DNA of 64,000 nt, taken from contig NZ_QUZT01000022.1 in NCBI RefSeq assembly GCF_004682045.1, positions 21,176 to 85,175 on the forward strand. The letters run 5' to 3'. The translations under genes were made by a program, and so were the position numbers. Position 1 is the first letter of the stretch; the number at the start of each line of letters is the position of its first letter. This document shows, piece after piece, positions 1 to 8,470 of this stretch. The notes under the pieces were generated by a model. It was not told the DNA's origin. It searched no databases and saw only the letters and a list, made by a program, of their open reading frames with translations. This DNA is from Pseudomonas nabeulensis. Its GTDB lineage: Bacteria; Pseudomonadota; Gammaproteobacteria; Pseudomonadales; Pseudomonadaceae.

Positions 1-104
1 AAAATGTCCATGGAAGACCTGCACTGGAGAAAGTTCGGCCAGTCTATGGTGGGGGTTGGCAGACAATCTTGTACGTTTGTGGTCGTAAGCCAGGCACAGC
101 TTCA

Positions 105-195
105 ATGTGGGAGGGGGCTTGCCCCCGATGGCAGAGTGTCAGTCACTCCATTTGCAGCTGATACACCCCTATCGGGGGCAAGCCCCCTCCCACAT
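105..195. repeat. REPIN (paired inverted REP sequences)
   Basis: Two REP arms in inverted orientation (ATGTGGGAGGGGGCTTGCCC and its complement) surround a short unique middle. The same arms recur near 5.8, 37.3 and 60.4 kb, so this is a dispersed Pseudomonas REPIN. It lies just past the stop of the minus-strand phosphodiesterase gene and may help end or stabilise that transcript. Bases 1-104 hold no gene I can support. Confidence 0.9.
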
Positions 196-211
196 TAGAG
201 CGGTGCCTGGG

Positions 212-1048
212 TCAGTCGATCAGCCCATCTGCATCGTAGAAAGGATACGGCCCCGGATACTCCCCAAACACGCCGTTATGGCTGACCAGCCCCTGCTGCG
301 CGTCCCAGCGATGTAGCAGATACCCCGCCGGCTCCAGGTTGAAATGCGCCGGCGCAGACTCCTCCAAATCCAGCACGATCTGGTGCGAGGTGCCGGGGCA
401 TACACAACTCATGCTGCCGCCGAAGCGCCGCTGCATCGGCCGATGCAAGTGACCGCTTAACAGCCGCTCCACTTGGGGATGACGGGCAACCACGCGTTCC
501 AGCCCGGCGGCATTGATGAAGGGTTCACGGTCCATGTGGCCAATGCCGCTGATGAAGGGCGGGTGATGCAGGATCAGCAACGTCGGCGCATCCGGGCGCA
601 ACGCCAATTGCTCATCCAGCCACTGCAATTGGCTGTCCAGCAACTGGCCGCCGTGACCACCCGGGATAGTCGAGTCCAACCCGATCAGCCTTAGCGGGTG
701 TGCATCTACGACCCAATCCAAAGGCCCGTCTGCCGAGGCCGGCAAGTAGCGGTGGTCGGGGAACGCATCAAGCAATGGCCCACGGCAATCGTGGTTGCCA
801 GGCACCAGGTAGCACGGCATGTGCAGCCGGGCGAGTTCGGGGTGCAGCACGGCGTATTCATCGGCGCGACCGAAGTCCACCAGGTCACCGCTGATCACCA
901 CGATATCCGGGCGGGGTTGGCTGGCGTTCAAATGATCGACGGCACGGCGCAAGGCGCCCAGGGTATCGACCACGCCATAGGTGAGGCGCTGGCCGGCTTT
1001 GAGGTGCAGGTCGCTGATCTGTGCGACGAGAAACGGACGATTCAACAT
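212..1048 (-). CDS. GpdQ-like metallophosphodiesterase
   Basis: The 278-residue protein is a calcineurin-like metallophosphoesterase of the GpdQ / class III cyclic-nucleotide phosphodiesterase type. The binuclear metal site is complete: D13 and H15 in ISDLHL, D55 in SGDLVD, N85 and H86 in PGNHD, then HHPP and SGHLHRP motifs that supply the late histidines. The spacing follows Enterobacter/E. coli GpdQ shifted by five residues. No signal peptide is seen, so it should be cytoplasmic and cleave a phosphodiester after import. It is the last gene of the LacI-SBP-permease-permease-ATPase operon, 6 nt after the ATPase stop. This placement suggests that the importer brings in a phosphodiester such as a glycerophosphodiester; the substrate is inferred, not shown. 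PhnA-type phosphonate hydrolysis is less likely because the motifs are those of GpdQ. Confidence 0.88.
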   Translation of the reverse strand: MLNRPFLVAQISDLHLKAGQRLTYGVVDTLGALRRAVDHLNASQPRPDIVVISGDLVDFGRADEYAVLHPELARLHMPCYLVPGNHDCRGPLLDAFPDHRYLPASADGPLDWVVDAHPLRLIGLDSTIPGGHGGQLLDSQLQWLDEQLALRPDAPTLLILHHPPFISGIGHMDREPFINAAGLERVVARHPQVERLLSGHLHRPMQRRFGGSMSCVCPGTSHQIVLDLEESAPAHFNLEPAGYLLHRWDAQQGLVSHNGVFGEYPGPYPFYDADGLID

Positions 1049-1054
1049 AAATTC

Positions 1055-2086
1055 TCAGGCATTCAAGGTGAACAACATGTGCGGCGCAATCGCCAGGGCA
1101 ATCGGCGCGCCGACGGTGTAGAGCTGGTTGTCGCTGCTGTCCACCAGCAACGGTTGCGGGCCGCCTACGTCCACCAACAGGCGGCTTTGCGCGCCCTGGA
1201 AAAACTGCGCCAACAAGTGCCCGTGCAAGTGCCCTTCGCGCTCCATCACCCGCAGGTGTTCGGGGCGGCAATACACGGTGTCGGGCCGCTGGGTTTCATG
1301 CCACGGCAACTCGCCGCCGCACACCTTCAACCCCTGGGTCGACGCCTCGATCACCGTAAACGCATTGAGGTTGCCGACGAAGCCTGCGACGAACGCATTG
1401 GCCGGTTTCTGGTAGATATCCCGCGGGCTCGCCAGTTGGGCAACCCGGCCTTTTTCCATGACCAGAATGCGGTCGCCGAGGGCCATGGCTTCGCCCTGGT
1501 CGTGGGTGACGAACACCGAGGTGATGCCCAGGCCGCGCAGCAGTTCATTCAGCTCACTGCGCAGGCGTTCACGCAGTTGCGCGTCGAGGGCCGCGAGCGG
1601 CTCATCCAGCAACAACACCTTGGGACGCGGCGCCAAGGCACGGGCCAGTGCCACGCGCTGACGCTGGCCGCCGGACAGTTCATGGATGCCGCGCTTGCCG
1701 TGGTCCTGCAAGCCCACCAGCTCCAACAACTCTTCACAGCGTTTGTTGCGCTCCAGCGCTGACATGCCGCGAATCTTCAGGCCGTAGACGATATTCCCCG
1801 CCACATCCAGGTTGGGAAACAGCGCGTAGTTCTGGAACACCATGCCCACGTCGCGACGTTCGATGGGCAGGCGCGTCACGTCCTGATCACCGAAAAACAC
1901 CTGGCCTACATCCGGGCGCTCAAGGCCGGCAATCAGGCGCAGGGTGGTGGTTTTGCCACAGCCCGAGGGGCCGAGAATCGCCAGGGTTTCGCCGCCTTCG
2001 ACGGTCAGGTTCAGGTCATGCACGGCCACGGTGCCGTCGGCGAATGCCTTGCGGCAGCCTTGCAGGCGGATAGTGATAGCAGTCAT
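1055..2086 (-). CDS. ABC transporter ATP-binding protein (PotA/FbpC type)
   Basis: This 343-residue ATPase powers the importer encoded just upstream. It has a Walker A (GPSGCGKTT, about residue 38), a Q-loop (VFQNYALFP), the signature LSGGQRQR, a Walker B (VLLLDEP) and the H-loop VFVTHD. The last 110 residues fit the TOBE-type regulatory domain of the polyamine/iron/phosphonate importer class. The ATG overlaps the stop of the preceding permease gene (ATGA), which implies translational coupling. The set of one ATPase, two permeases and one binding protein is the usual arrangement for this class. Confidence 0.92.
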   Translation of the reverse strand: MTAITIRLQGCRKAFADGTVAVHDLNLTVEGGETLAILGPSGCGKTTTLRLIAGLERPDVGQVFFGDQDVTRLPIERRDVGMVFQNYALFPNLDVAGNIVYGLKIRGMSALERNKRCEELLELVGLQDHGKRGIHELSGGQRQRVALARALAPRPKVLLLDEPLAALDAQLRERLRSELNELLRGLGITSVFVTHDQGEAMALGDRILVMEKGRVAQLASPRDIYQKPANAFVAGFVGNLNAFTVIEASTQGLKVCGGELPWHETQRPDTVYCRPEHLRVMEREGHLHGHLLAQFFQGAQSRLLVDVGGPQPLLVDSSDNQLYTVGAPIALAIAPHMLFTLNA

Positions 2087-2877
2087 CGACGCTCTCCACG
2101 GGACAAACGGGCACTGATGGCCTGCAGCGCAATCAGCAGCGGCACGATCATCAGCAAAAAGATAAGGGTGTAGGCGCTGGCGATTTCCAGGCGCGCCGAG
2201 GCGTAGCTGTCGGCCAGGCCGACGGGCAGCGTCTTGGTCATCGGCGTGTGGAGCATCCAGGTCAGGTTGAATTCACCCAGGGACAAGGTGACCACCATCA
2301 GCACCCCGGCCAGGATTCCGGCGCGGCAATTGGGCACCACCACGCTGAAAAAACGTTTGATCGGCCCTGCGCCCAAACTGGCGGCGGCCTCCTCCAACAC
2401 CGGCAATTGCTGGCGTTGCATCACCGCCATCACTGGGCGTACCAGAAACGGCAAGGTGAACAGCACATGGCCGACCAGGATAAACACCCCACTGCTGCGG
2501 AACGTGCCGAACTGGCCGTAGGTCAGCAGCAACGCCAACGCGCTGGCCAGGCCGGGCATGGCCACCGGCAGCACCATCAATTCTTCGAAGGCGCGGCTGA
2601 AGCGATTGTTCATGCGCACCAGGGCGTAGGCCGCCGGTACACCGATCACACACACGCACACCGCGCAGGCCACCGCCAGTTGCAGGGACAGCCACACAGT
2701 TGGCGAATAGGCCTGCCACACCTGGACCAGCCAGTCGAAGGTCAGGCCGCTGGACACACCCACGAAGAAGTTACGGGTCAAGCCCGCCAGCAGCGACATC
2801 AACACCGGCACCAACATAAAGGCGCACACCAACAAGGTGAACAGCAGTTGAAGCACAAACAGCCATGAGCGTTTCAC
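2083..2877 (-). CDS. ABC transporter permease (second of pair)
   Basis: This inner-membrane permease has about 264 residues and six or so hydrophobic segments, with the EAA-type loop near EEAAASLGAGPIKRF that contacts the ATPase. An open frame continues much further upstream. I chose the GTG at 2877 because it overlaps the previous permease stop as GTGA, gives a normal-length protein and begins with a typical positively charged residue followed by a membrane segment (KRSWLFVLQLLFTLLV). It works with the 2874-3692 product as the channel of the LacI-controlled importer. Confidence 0.85.
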   Translation of the reverse strand: MKRSWLFVLQLLFTLLVCAFMLVPVLMSLLAGLTRNFFVGVSSGLTFDWLVQVWQAYSPTVWLSLQLAVACAVCVCVIGVPAAYALVRMNNRFSRAFEELMVLPVAMPGLASALALLLTYGQFGTFRSSGVFILVGHVLFTLPFLVRPVMAVMQRQQLPVLEEAAASLGAGPIKRFFSVVVPNCRAGILAGVLMVVTLSLGEFNLTWMLHTPMTKTLPVGLADSYASARLEIASAYTLIFLLMIVPLLIALQAISARLSRGERR

Positions 2878-3692
2878 AAGACAGTCCCCGCGTTTTTCAC
2901 CAGGCGCCGAGTCAGCAGCAACACCGCCCAGGTCACCGCGCCAAGTACCACCGACAGCGCAGCGGCGACGGCAAAGTTGGCGTAGTTGGTGAACACGTTG
3001 TAGATCGCCACCGGGGTGACGTTGAGCCGCGTGCCCAGCGTGAACGCCGTACCGAAGGCGCCCATGGACGTGGCAAAACAGATCGCCCCGCATGAGGCCA
3101 ACGCGGGCGCCAAACCCGGCACGATCACATCGCACACCACCCGCCAATGCCCGGCACCCAGGGAGTGAGCGGCCTCTTCCAGGCTGCGGTCGAGGCTTTC
3201 ACAAGCGGCCATCACCGTGAGGATCACGCGGGGAATCGAGAAGTACAGGTACCCCACGAACAACCCCGCCAGGGAATAAGCGAAGATCCAGCGCTCACCG
3301 GCCAGTTGCAGGCCCAGCGCGGCGAACAGGCCTTGGCGGCCGGCCAACAGGATCACCAGGAAGCCCACCACCACGCCGGGAAATGCCAACGGAAATGTGA
3401 GCAGCGCGACCAATGCCGAGCGCCCGAAAAACTGATGGCGCGCCAGGAACACACCGCTGATGCCGCCCACCACCAGCGCAGCGAAGGTCACCACCAATGC
3501 CAACATCAAGGTTTGCCCGAGGCTGCCCAGGTACTGCGCACTGCTCAGCACCTGCCAGTAGCCGCTGCCGTTGCTGTCCCGGCTCTCGGCGCCGAGCACC
3601 ACCAGATGCGCCAATGGCAATAACCAGAACGCGAGCAGCACCGCGAACGCCGGGGCCAGCGCCCAGGCCGCGTGTTTTGCCGATGCAGCCAC
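2874..3692 (-). CDS. ABC transporter permease (first of pair)
   Basis: The 272-residue integral membrane permease of the binding-protein-dependent importer has several hydrophobic segments. The first is at about residues 12-35, and the EAA loop reads EEAAHSLGAGHWRV. The start is a GTG placed directly after the TAA of the binding-protein gene, so ribosomes probably reinitiate there. It pairs with the next permease through a 4-nt overlap. The similarity class is the iron/2-aminoethylphosphonate/polyamine permease type; the substrate cannot be read from the sequence. Confidence 0.88.
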   Translation of the reverse strand: MAASAKHAAWALAPAFAVLLAFWLLPLAHLVVLGAESRDSNGSGYWQVLSSAQYLGSLGQTLMLALVVTFAALVVGGISGVFLARHQFFGRSALVALLTFPLAFPGVVVGFLVILLAGRQGLFAALGLQLAGERWIFAYSLAGLFVGYLYFSIPRVILTVMAACESLDRSLEEAAHSLGAGHWRVVCDVIVPGLAPALASCGAICFATSMGAFGTAFTLGTRLNVTPVAIYNVFTNYANFAVAAALSVVLGAVTWAVLLLTRRLVKNAGTVL

Positions 3693-4697
3693 TTACTTGA
3701 CCTCGCTCAGGTAGCGGGCGGCGAAGGCTTCCTGCACGGCGGCCATTTTTTCGTAGTCCACCACCCCGGCGCGGGCGTAGTCGCTGTCCGGCAGGAACTG
3801 CGCAGCGACTTCCGCCGGCATCTGCATCGGCCGCACCGGGCGCAGGTAAGCCTTGGCCCAGAGTGCCTGGCCTTCATCCGACAGCACGAAGTCGAGGACG
3901 TTTTCCGCGTTGGCGCGGTGCGGTGCATTGGCCACTGCGCTCATCACGTAGGGCACGCTGATGCTGCCTTCTTTCGGGATCACGAAGGCGACGTTGGCGT
4001 TGTCTTTGTAGCGCGCACGGTACGCGTTGAAATCGTAGTCCACCAGAATCGGCAACTCACCGGACAGCACCCGCGCATACGCGGTTTGCTTGGGCACGAT
4101 GGGCGCATTTTTTGCGAGTTTCTGGAAGTAATCGATGGCCGGCGCGAAGTTTTCCAGATCGCCACCCAACGCGCGGTTGATCGCTACCGCCGAGACGTAG
4201 CCGACAAATGCGCTGGACGGGTCGAGGTAGCCAACCATGCCTTTGTATTCAGGCTTGAGCAGGTCGGCCCAGCTTTGCGGCACGGGCAAGCCGCCCAAGG
4301 CATCGACGTTGACCATGATGCCCAAGGTGCCGGAGTGGATCGCGAACCAGTGCCCGGCCGGGTCTTTCAAGCCGGCGGGGATCTGCTCCCACGCCTTGGG
4401 TTTGTAGGTGCCGACCACTTCGGCTTTTTGCGCCTGCAAGCCGAAGGTCACGCCGTAGTACACCACGTCGGCCACCGGTGCGGCTTTCTCCGCCACCAAC
4501 TGCGCCAGGGACTGGCCGGAGTTCTTGTTGTCCAGCGGCACTTGCACGCCGGTGCTGGCGGCGATGGCCTTGAGTTGGGTGCCCCAGTCGGCCCAGTCCG
4601 GCGGGCAGTTGTAGCAGATAGCCGTCTCGGCGGCCTGGGCCAGGCTGGCCGCACCGCACAACAGCACGGCGGCCAGGGTTTTACTGAATGCGCGCAT
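3693..4697 (-). CDS. ABC transporter periplasmic substrate-binding protein
   Basis: The 334-residue binding protein begins with a clear Sec signal peptide (MRAFSKTLAAVLLCGAASLA, cleavage after AQA). The mature part is of the bacterial type 6 / iron-AEP binding-protein family and starts AETAICYNCPPDWADWG. The start at 4697 has a GAGGAG ribosome site about 8 nt upstream; an in-frame ATG at 4712 is possible but sits inside that site. The gene begins inside the last codons of the LacI gene (17-nt overlap). It delivers the substrate to the two permeases downstream. With a phosphodiesterase in the operon, an organophosphate ester is a likely ligand; this is inference. Confidence 0.87.
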   Translation of the reverse strand: MRAFSKTLAAVLLCGAASLAQAAETAICYNCPPDWADWGTQLKAIAASTGVQVPLDNKNSGQSLAQLVAEKAAPVADVVYYGVTFGLQAQKAEVVGTYKPKAWEQIPAGLKDPAGHWFAIHSGTLGIMVNVDALGGLPVPQSWADLLKPEYKGMVGYLDPSSAFVGYVSAVAINRALGGDLENFAPAIDYFQKLAKNAPIVPKQTAYARVLSGELPILVDYDFNAYRARYKDNANVAFVIPKEGSISVPYVMSAVANAPHRANAENVLDFVLSDEGQALWAKAYLRPVRPMQMPAEVAAQFLPDSDYARAGVVDYEKMAAVQEAFAARYLSEVK

Positions 4698-5700
4698 CAA
4701 GGGTCTCCTCATGGGGTTGAGTACTTTCGCCCGGCCGGATATGGCAAGGCAGGCAATGGGAAATCGGCTCATTGCCGGCGATTTGTGCCAGCAACTGGTC
4801 AATCACGGTGCTGGCCAGCAGCGCGATGGGTTGCACCACACTGCACAGGGTCGGGTGCATCTGGGTGCCGAGGCTGATGCCGTCGAAGCCCATCACCGAG
4901 AGTTGTTCGGGGACGTTCCAGGTGTTGCGGCGCAGTTCGGCGATCAGGCTGATGGCCAGGTAGTCGTTGGAGCACACCAGCGCGGTGGGCGCGTCGGGGC
5001 CTTGGAGTAACGGCGCGATGGCGCCGAAGTCGGCCTGGGTGTGGGCCGGCATTTCGATCACCGGGCGATGCGCTAGCGCGTATTCGTGCATCGCATCGCA
5101 ATACCCGGCATAGCGCAGGCGCGCACGGTCCGATTGCAACGCGGGACCGGCGACCATGCTGATGCGCCGGTGCCCGGCTTCCAGCAGATAACGCGTGGCC
5201 AGGGCCATGCCGGCGCGGTTGTCCACGGATACGGCGCTGTAGTTGGGGTTGCTCGGTTGGTGGTAGGCCAGCACGAACGGGGTTTGCTCGGTGTTCAGGC
5301 TGCTGAGCACTGCATTGCTTTCGGCATCGGTCACCGTCAGCACCAGCCCGTCGACACGCTGGCGCAGCAGTTCTTCCACTACGATGCTCTCACGCTCGCT
5401 GTTGTAGTCGGTGGTCGCCAGCACCAGGCTGTAGCCACGGGAACGGGCGGCGCGCTCCATGGCCTGGAACTGCTCGGCGAACACGGGGTTGAGCAAGTTG
5501 GGCACCACCACGCCGATCAACTGGGTGGTTTGCAGACGCAGTTGGCGGCCCAACAGATTGGGACGAAACCCCAACTCACGGGCGGCGGCGAACACCTGTT
5601 CACGGGTGGCCGGGCGCACCTGGTCCGGGGAAGCAAAGGCCCGGGCGGCGGTGGCGCGGGATACGCCGGCAAGGCGCGCAACGTCTTTGAGGTCAGTCAT
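4681..5700 (-). CDS. LacI-family transcriptional regulator
   Basis: The 339-residue repressor starts MTDLKDVARLAGVSRATAAR, a classical LacI helix-turn-helix with hinge helix, followed by a periplasmic-binding-protein-like effector domain (LIGVVVPNLLNPVF, VDGLVLTVTDAES, VSVDNRAGMALATRYLL). The ATG at 5700 is chosen because the HTH begins there; upstream in-frame residues have no LacI character. It heads the importer/phosphodiesterase operon and overlaps the binding-protein gene by 17 nt, so it is probably autoregulated together with its targets. A 14-bp palindrome lies 12 nt before its start. Confidence 0.9.
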   Translation of the reverse strand: MTDLKDVARLAGVSRATAARAFASPDQVRPATREQVFAAARELGFRPNLLGRQLRLQTTQLIGVVVPNLLNPVFAEQFQAMERAARSRGYSLVLATTDYNSERESIVVEELLRQRVDGLVLTVTDAESNAVLSSLNTEQTPFVLAYHQPSNPNYSAVSVDNRAGMALATRYLLEAGHRRISMVAGPALQSDRARLRYAGYCDAMHEYALAHRPVIEMPAHTQADFGAIAPLLQGPDAPTALVCSNDYLAISLIAELRRNTWNVPEQLSVMGFDGISLGTQMHPTLCSVVQPIALLASTVIDQLLAQIAGNEPISHCLPCHIRPGESTQPHEETLDARIQ

Positions 5701-5711
5701 TGTCACTCGCT

Positions 5712-5725
5712 TGAGATCGATCTCA
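5712..5725. promoter_or_regulatory. Candidate LacI-family operator
   Basis: TGAGATCGATCTCA is a perfect 14-bp palindrome with a central CG, the usual form of LacI/GalR-family operators. It lies 12 bp upstream of the LacI regulator start codon, where binding would block expression of the whole six-gene operon. Assignment to this regulator is inferred from position. Confidence 0.55.
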
Positions 5726-5813
5726 TTGGCGAGGACAGTAACGGGGGAATGTGGCAGTTCGGCGGTGAGGAGATGACAGTTTGATGGCAATCAACCTGAT
5801 CAACACTGGAGCA

Positions 5814-5905
5814 ATGTGGGAGGGGGCTTGCCCCCGATGAGGGAGTGTCAGTTGGCACATCTGCAACTGACACACCGCTATCGGGGGCAAGCCCCCCTCC
5901 CACAT
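5814..5905. repeat. REPIN
   Basis: Inverted REP arms of the GTGGGAGGGGGCTTGCCCC family surround a short middle containing GTGTCAGTTG and a partly complementary CAACTGACAC. It lies between the divergent LacI operon and the nspC gene. Confidence 0.9.
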
Positions 5906-6055
5906 TTAACCGGTGTACATCCATAGATAGTCATACTCAATCGGTAGGGTCGAAAATAGGGCGCAGCAAAATCCGCCCACTAACCTTTCGATTCGCCCCA
6001 AGTGCGGGCACAATGCGTGTCCTTTTTTGGCAGGCACCGCCGCAGGCTCTCAAAA

Positions 6056-7153
6056 ATGATCAAAACGCCGTATTACCTCATCGATAAACAGAAGCTTCTG
6101 GTCAACATGCAGAAGATTGCCTACGTGCGCGAGCAATCCGGCGCCAAGGCGTTGCTGGCGCTCAAGTGCTTTGCGACCTGGTCGGTGTTCGACCTGATGC
6201 AGCAATACATGGACGGCACCACGTCGTCGTCGCTGTATGAGTTGAAGCTGGGTCGCCAGAAGTTCGAAGGTGAAGCACACGCCTACAGCGTGGCCTGGGC
6301 CGACGATGAAATCGAAGAGATGCTGGATAACTGCGACAAGATCATCTTCAACTCCATCAGCCAGCTGCAGCGTTTTGCCGAGCGTTCCGAAGGCAAGACT
6401 CGTGGCCTGCGCGTGAACCCGCAAGTGAGCAGCTCCGATTACCTGCTGGCCGACCCGGCGCGTCCATTCAGCCGCCTGGGCGAATGGGACCCGGTGAAGA
6501 TCGAAGGCGTGATTGATCAGATCTCCGGCTTCATGTTCCACAACAACTGCGAGAACGGCGACTTCAGCCTGTTCGACAAAATGCTCGGCACCATCGAAGA
6601 ACGTTTCGGCGACCTGCTGCACAAGGTCGAGTGGGTCAGCCTTGGCGGCGGCATCCACTTCACCGGCGAAGATTATGCAGTGGACGCGTTCTGCGCCCGC
6701 TTGAAAGGGTTCTCCGAAAAATACGGCGTGCAGGTCTACCTGGAACCCGGCGAAGCGGCGATCACCAATAGCGCTTCCCTGGAAGTCACCGTGCTCGACA
6801 CCCTCTACAACGGCAAAAACCTCGCCGTGGTAGACAGCTCCATCGAAGCCCACCTGCTGGACCTGCTGATCTATCGCCTCAACGCCAAGCTGGCGCCGAG
6901 CGATGGCGAACACACCGTCATGGTGTGCGGCAAATCCTGCCTGGCCGGGGACATCTTCGGCGAGTATCAATTTGATCGTCCGCTGGCCATCGGCGATCGG
7001 CTGTCGTTCATCGACACCGCAGGCTACACCATGGTCAAGAAAAACTGGTTCAACGGCCTGAAAATGCCGTCCATCGTAGTGAAACAACTTGACGGTACCG
7101 TCGAGGTGGTTCGTGAATTTGGTTACGACGACTACCTGTCCAGCCTTTCGTAA
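6056..7153 (+). CDS. nspC: Carboxynorspermidine/carboxyspermidine decarboxylase
   Basis: The 365-residue protein is a fold-type III PLP decarboxylase of the CANSDC family, related to diaminopimelate and ornithine decarboxylases. It removes CO2 from carboxynorspermidine or carboxyspermidine to give the polyamine. The PLP-lysine region is near the N-terminus (AKALLALKCFATW), the glycine-rich phosphate-binding stretch is WVSLGGGIHFTGEDY, and the active-site motif is CGKSCLAGDIFGEY. The start at 6056 (MIKTPYYLIDK) matches the family N-terminus; an AGG ribosome site lies about 9 nt upstream. It sits 28 nt before the partner dehydrogenase gene, so the two form one pathway operon. Confidence 0.92.
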   Translation: MIKTPYYLIDKQKLLVNMQKIAYVREQSGAKALLALKCFATWSVFDLMQQYMDGTTSSSLYELKLGRQKFEGEAHAYSVAWADDEIEEMLDNCDKIIFNSISQLQRFAERSEGKTRGLRVNPQVSSSDYLLADPARPFSRLGEWDPVKIEGVIDQISGFMFHNNCENGDFSLFDKMLGTIEERFGDLLHKVEWVSLGGGIHFTGEDYAVDAFCARLKGFSEKYGVQVYLEPGEAAITNSASLEVTVLDTLYNGKNLAVVDSSIEAHLLDLLIYRLNAKLAPSDGEHTVMVCGKSCLAGDIFGEYQFDRPLAIGDRLSFIDTAGYTMVKKNWFNGLKMPSIVVKQLDGTVEVVREFGYDDYLSSLS

Positions 7154-7181
7154 GCTGGCGGATAAAGGAGAGATAAAGCAA

Positions 7182-8426
7182 TTGAAAAAGAACGTTCTTA
7201 TCATTGGTGCAGGAGGTGTCGCCAAGGTGGTGGCCCACAAGTGCGCGCAGCACAACGACGAACTCGGTCGTATTGCTATCGCGTCGCGCAACATCTCCAA
7301 ATGCCAGGCCATCATCGACAGCGTCAAGGCCAAGGGTAGCCTCAAGGTGCCTGCGGACATCCAAGCCTTCGCGCTGAACGCCCTGGACGTGGAAGCGACC
7401 AAGGCCCTGATCCGCGAGACCGAATCGCAGATCGTCATCAACGTCGGTTCCTCGTTCCTCAACATGTCGGTACTGCGTGCCTGCATCGACACGGGCGTGG
7501 CCTACCTCGACACCGCTATCCACGAAGAGCCGGGCAAGGTCTGCGAGACCCCGCCGTGGTACGGCAACTACGAGTGGAACCACCTGGAAGAGTGCAAACA
7601 GAAGAACATCACGGCCATCCTTGGCGTGGGCTTCGACCCGGGTGTGGTCAACGCGTATGCCGCGTTGGCGCAGCAACAGCATTTCGACCGCATTGATTCG
7701 ATCGACATTCTCGACGTCAATGCCGGCTCCCATGGCAAATACTTCGCCACCAATTTCGACCCGGAAATCAACTTCCGCGAGTTCACCGGACAGGTGTGGA
7801 GCTGGCAGAACAGCCAGTGGACCAGCAACACCATGTTCGAAGTCAAACGCACCGATGACCTGCCGGTCGTCGGTTCGCAGAACCTCTACCTCACCGGCCA
7901 CGATGAAGTGCACTCACTGTCGAAAAACCTCGACGTGCCCAACGTGCGTTTCTGGATGAGCTTTGGCGAGCACTACATCAACGTGTTCACCGTGCTGAAC
8001 AAGCTCGGCCTGCTCTCCGAAAAACCGGTGACCACCGCCGAAGGCCTGGAAGTGGTGCCATTGAAACTGGTCAAGGCCGTGCTGCCCGACCCGTCTTCGC
8101 TGGCACCTGGCTACACCGGCAAAACCTGCATCGGAGACCTGGTCAAAGGCACCAAGGACGGCAAGGCGCGTGAAGTGTTCATCTACAACGTAGCTGACCA
8201 CGAAGAAGCGTTCGCTGAGACCGACAGCCAAGGCATCTCCTACACCGCAGGCGTGCCACCGGTCGCCGCTGCGCTGCTGGTCGCCCGTGGCGAGTGGGAC
8301 GTGCAACGCATGGCCAACGTCGAGGAACTGCCCGCTGAGCCGTTCCTGAAGGCGCTGGACGTGATGGGCTTGCCGACGCGTATCAAGGACGAGCACGGTG
8401 ATCGTGCTTGGGATGCGATTGCCTGA
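7182..8426 (+). CDS. Carboxynorspermidine synthase (saccharopine dehydrogenase family)
   Basis: The 414-residue NAD(P)-dependent enzyme condenses an aldehyde (aspartate semialdehyde) with a diamine to form carboxynorspermidine or carboxyspermidine. It opens with a Rossmann motif (KKNVLIIGAGGVAKVV) and has the family sequence ILGVGFDPGVVNAYAALA in the middle. I chose the TTG at 7182 because an AGGAGAG ribosome site lies 9 nt before it and the Rossmann strand follows immediately; the frame is open further upstream only inside nspC. It acts just before NspC in the same route, an alternative to the SpeD/SpeE spermidine pathway. Confidence 0.9.
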   Translation: MKKNVLIIGAGGVAKVVAHKCAQHNDELGRIAIASRNISKCQAIIDSVKAKGSLKVPADIQAFALNALDVEATKALIRETESQIVINVGSSFLNMSVLRACIDTGVAYLDTAIHEEPGKVCETPPWYGNYEWNHLEECKQKNITAILGVGFDPGVVNAYAALAQQQHFDRIDSIDILDVNAGSHGKYFATNFDPEINFREFTGQVWSWQNSQWTSNTMFEVKRTDDLPVVGSQNLYLTGHDEVHSLSKNLDVPNVRFWMSFGEHYINVFTVLNKLGLLSEKPVTTAEGLEVVPLKLVKAVLPDPSSLAPGYTGKTCIGDLVKGTKDGKAREVFIYNVADHEEAFAETDSQGISYTAGVPPVAAALLVARGEWDVQRMANVEELPAEPFLKALDVMGLPTRIKDEHGDRAWDAIA

Positions 8427-8441
8427 TAGGCATTTGAAAAC

Positions 8442-8467
8442 AAGGTGCGCCTGGATGGGCGCACCTT
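8442..8467. terminator. Hairpin terminator after the polyamine operon
   Basis: A 10-bp stem (AAGGTGCGCC pairing with GGCGCACCTT) has a 6-nt loop, 16 nt after the synthase stop. There is no long T-run on the plus strand; on the minus strand it is followed by TTTT, so it may also serve transcription from the other side. Confidence 0.55.
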
Positions 8468-8470
8468 ACC

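Noticed and set aside
105..195. Palindromic repeats considered as a CRISPR array
   Set aside because: Copies are dispersed over the window as inverted pairs, without regularly spaced unique spacers; they are REPINs.
698..1762. Plus-strand open frame of 354 codons
   Set aside because: It is opposite the phosphodiesterase and ATPase genes and rich in Gln/His/Arg with no domain signature.
3693..4697. Iron(III)-binding protein assignment for the LacI-linked binding protein
   Set aside because: The fold family includes iron binders, but the operon ends with a phosphodiesterase and has a LacI regulator, which argues against iron uptake.
6050..7492. Long minus-strand open frame of 480 codons
   Set aside because: It lies opposite nspC and the synthase gene, which have clear families; the antisense product is low-complexity and lacks motifs.
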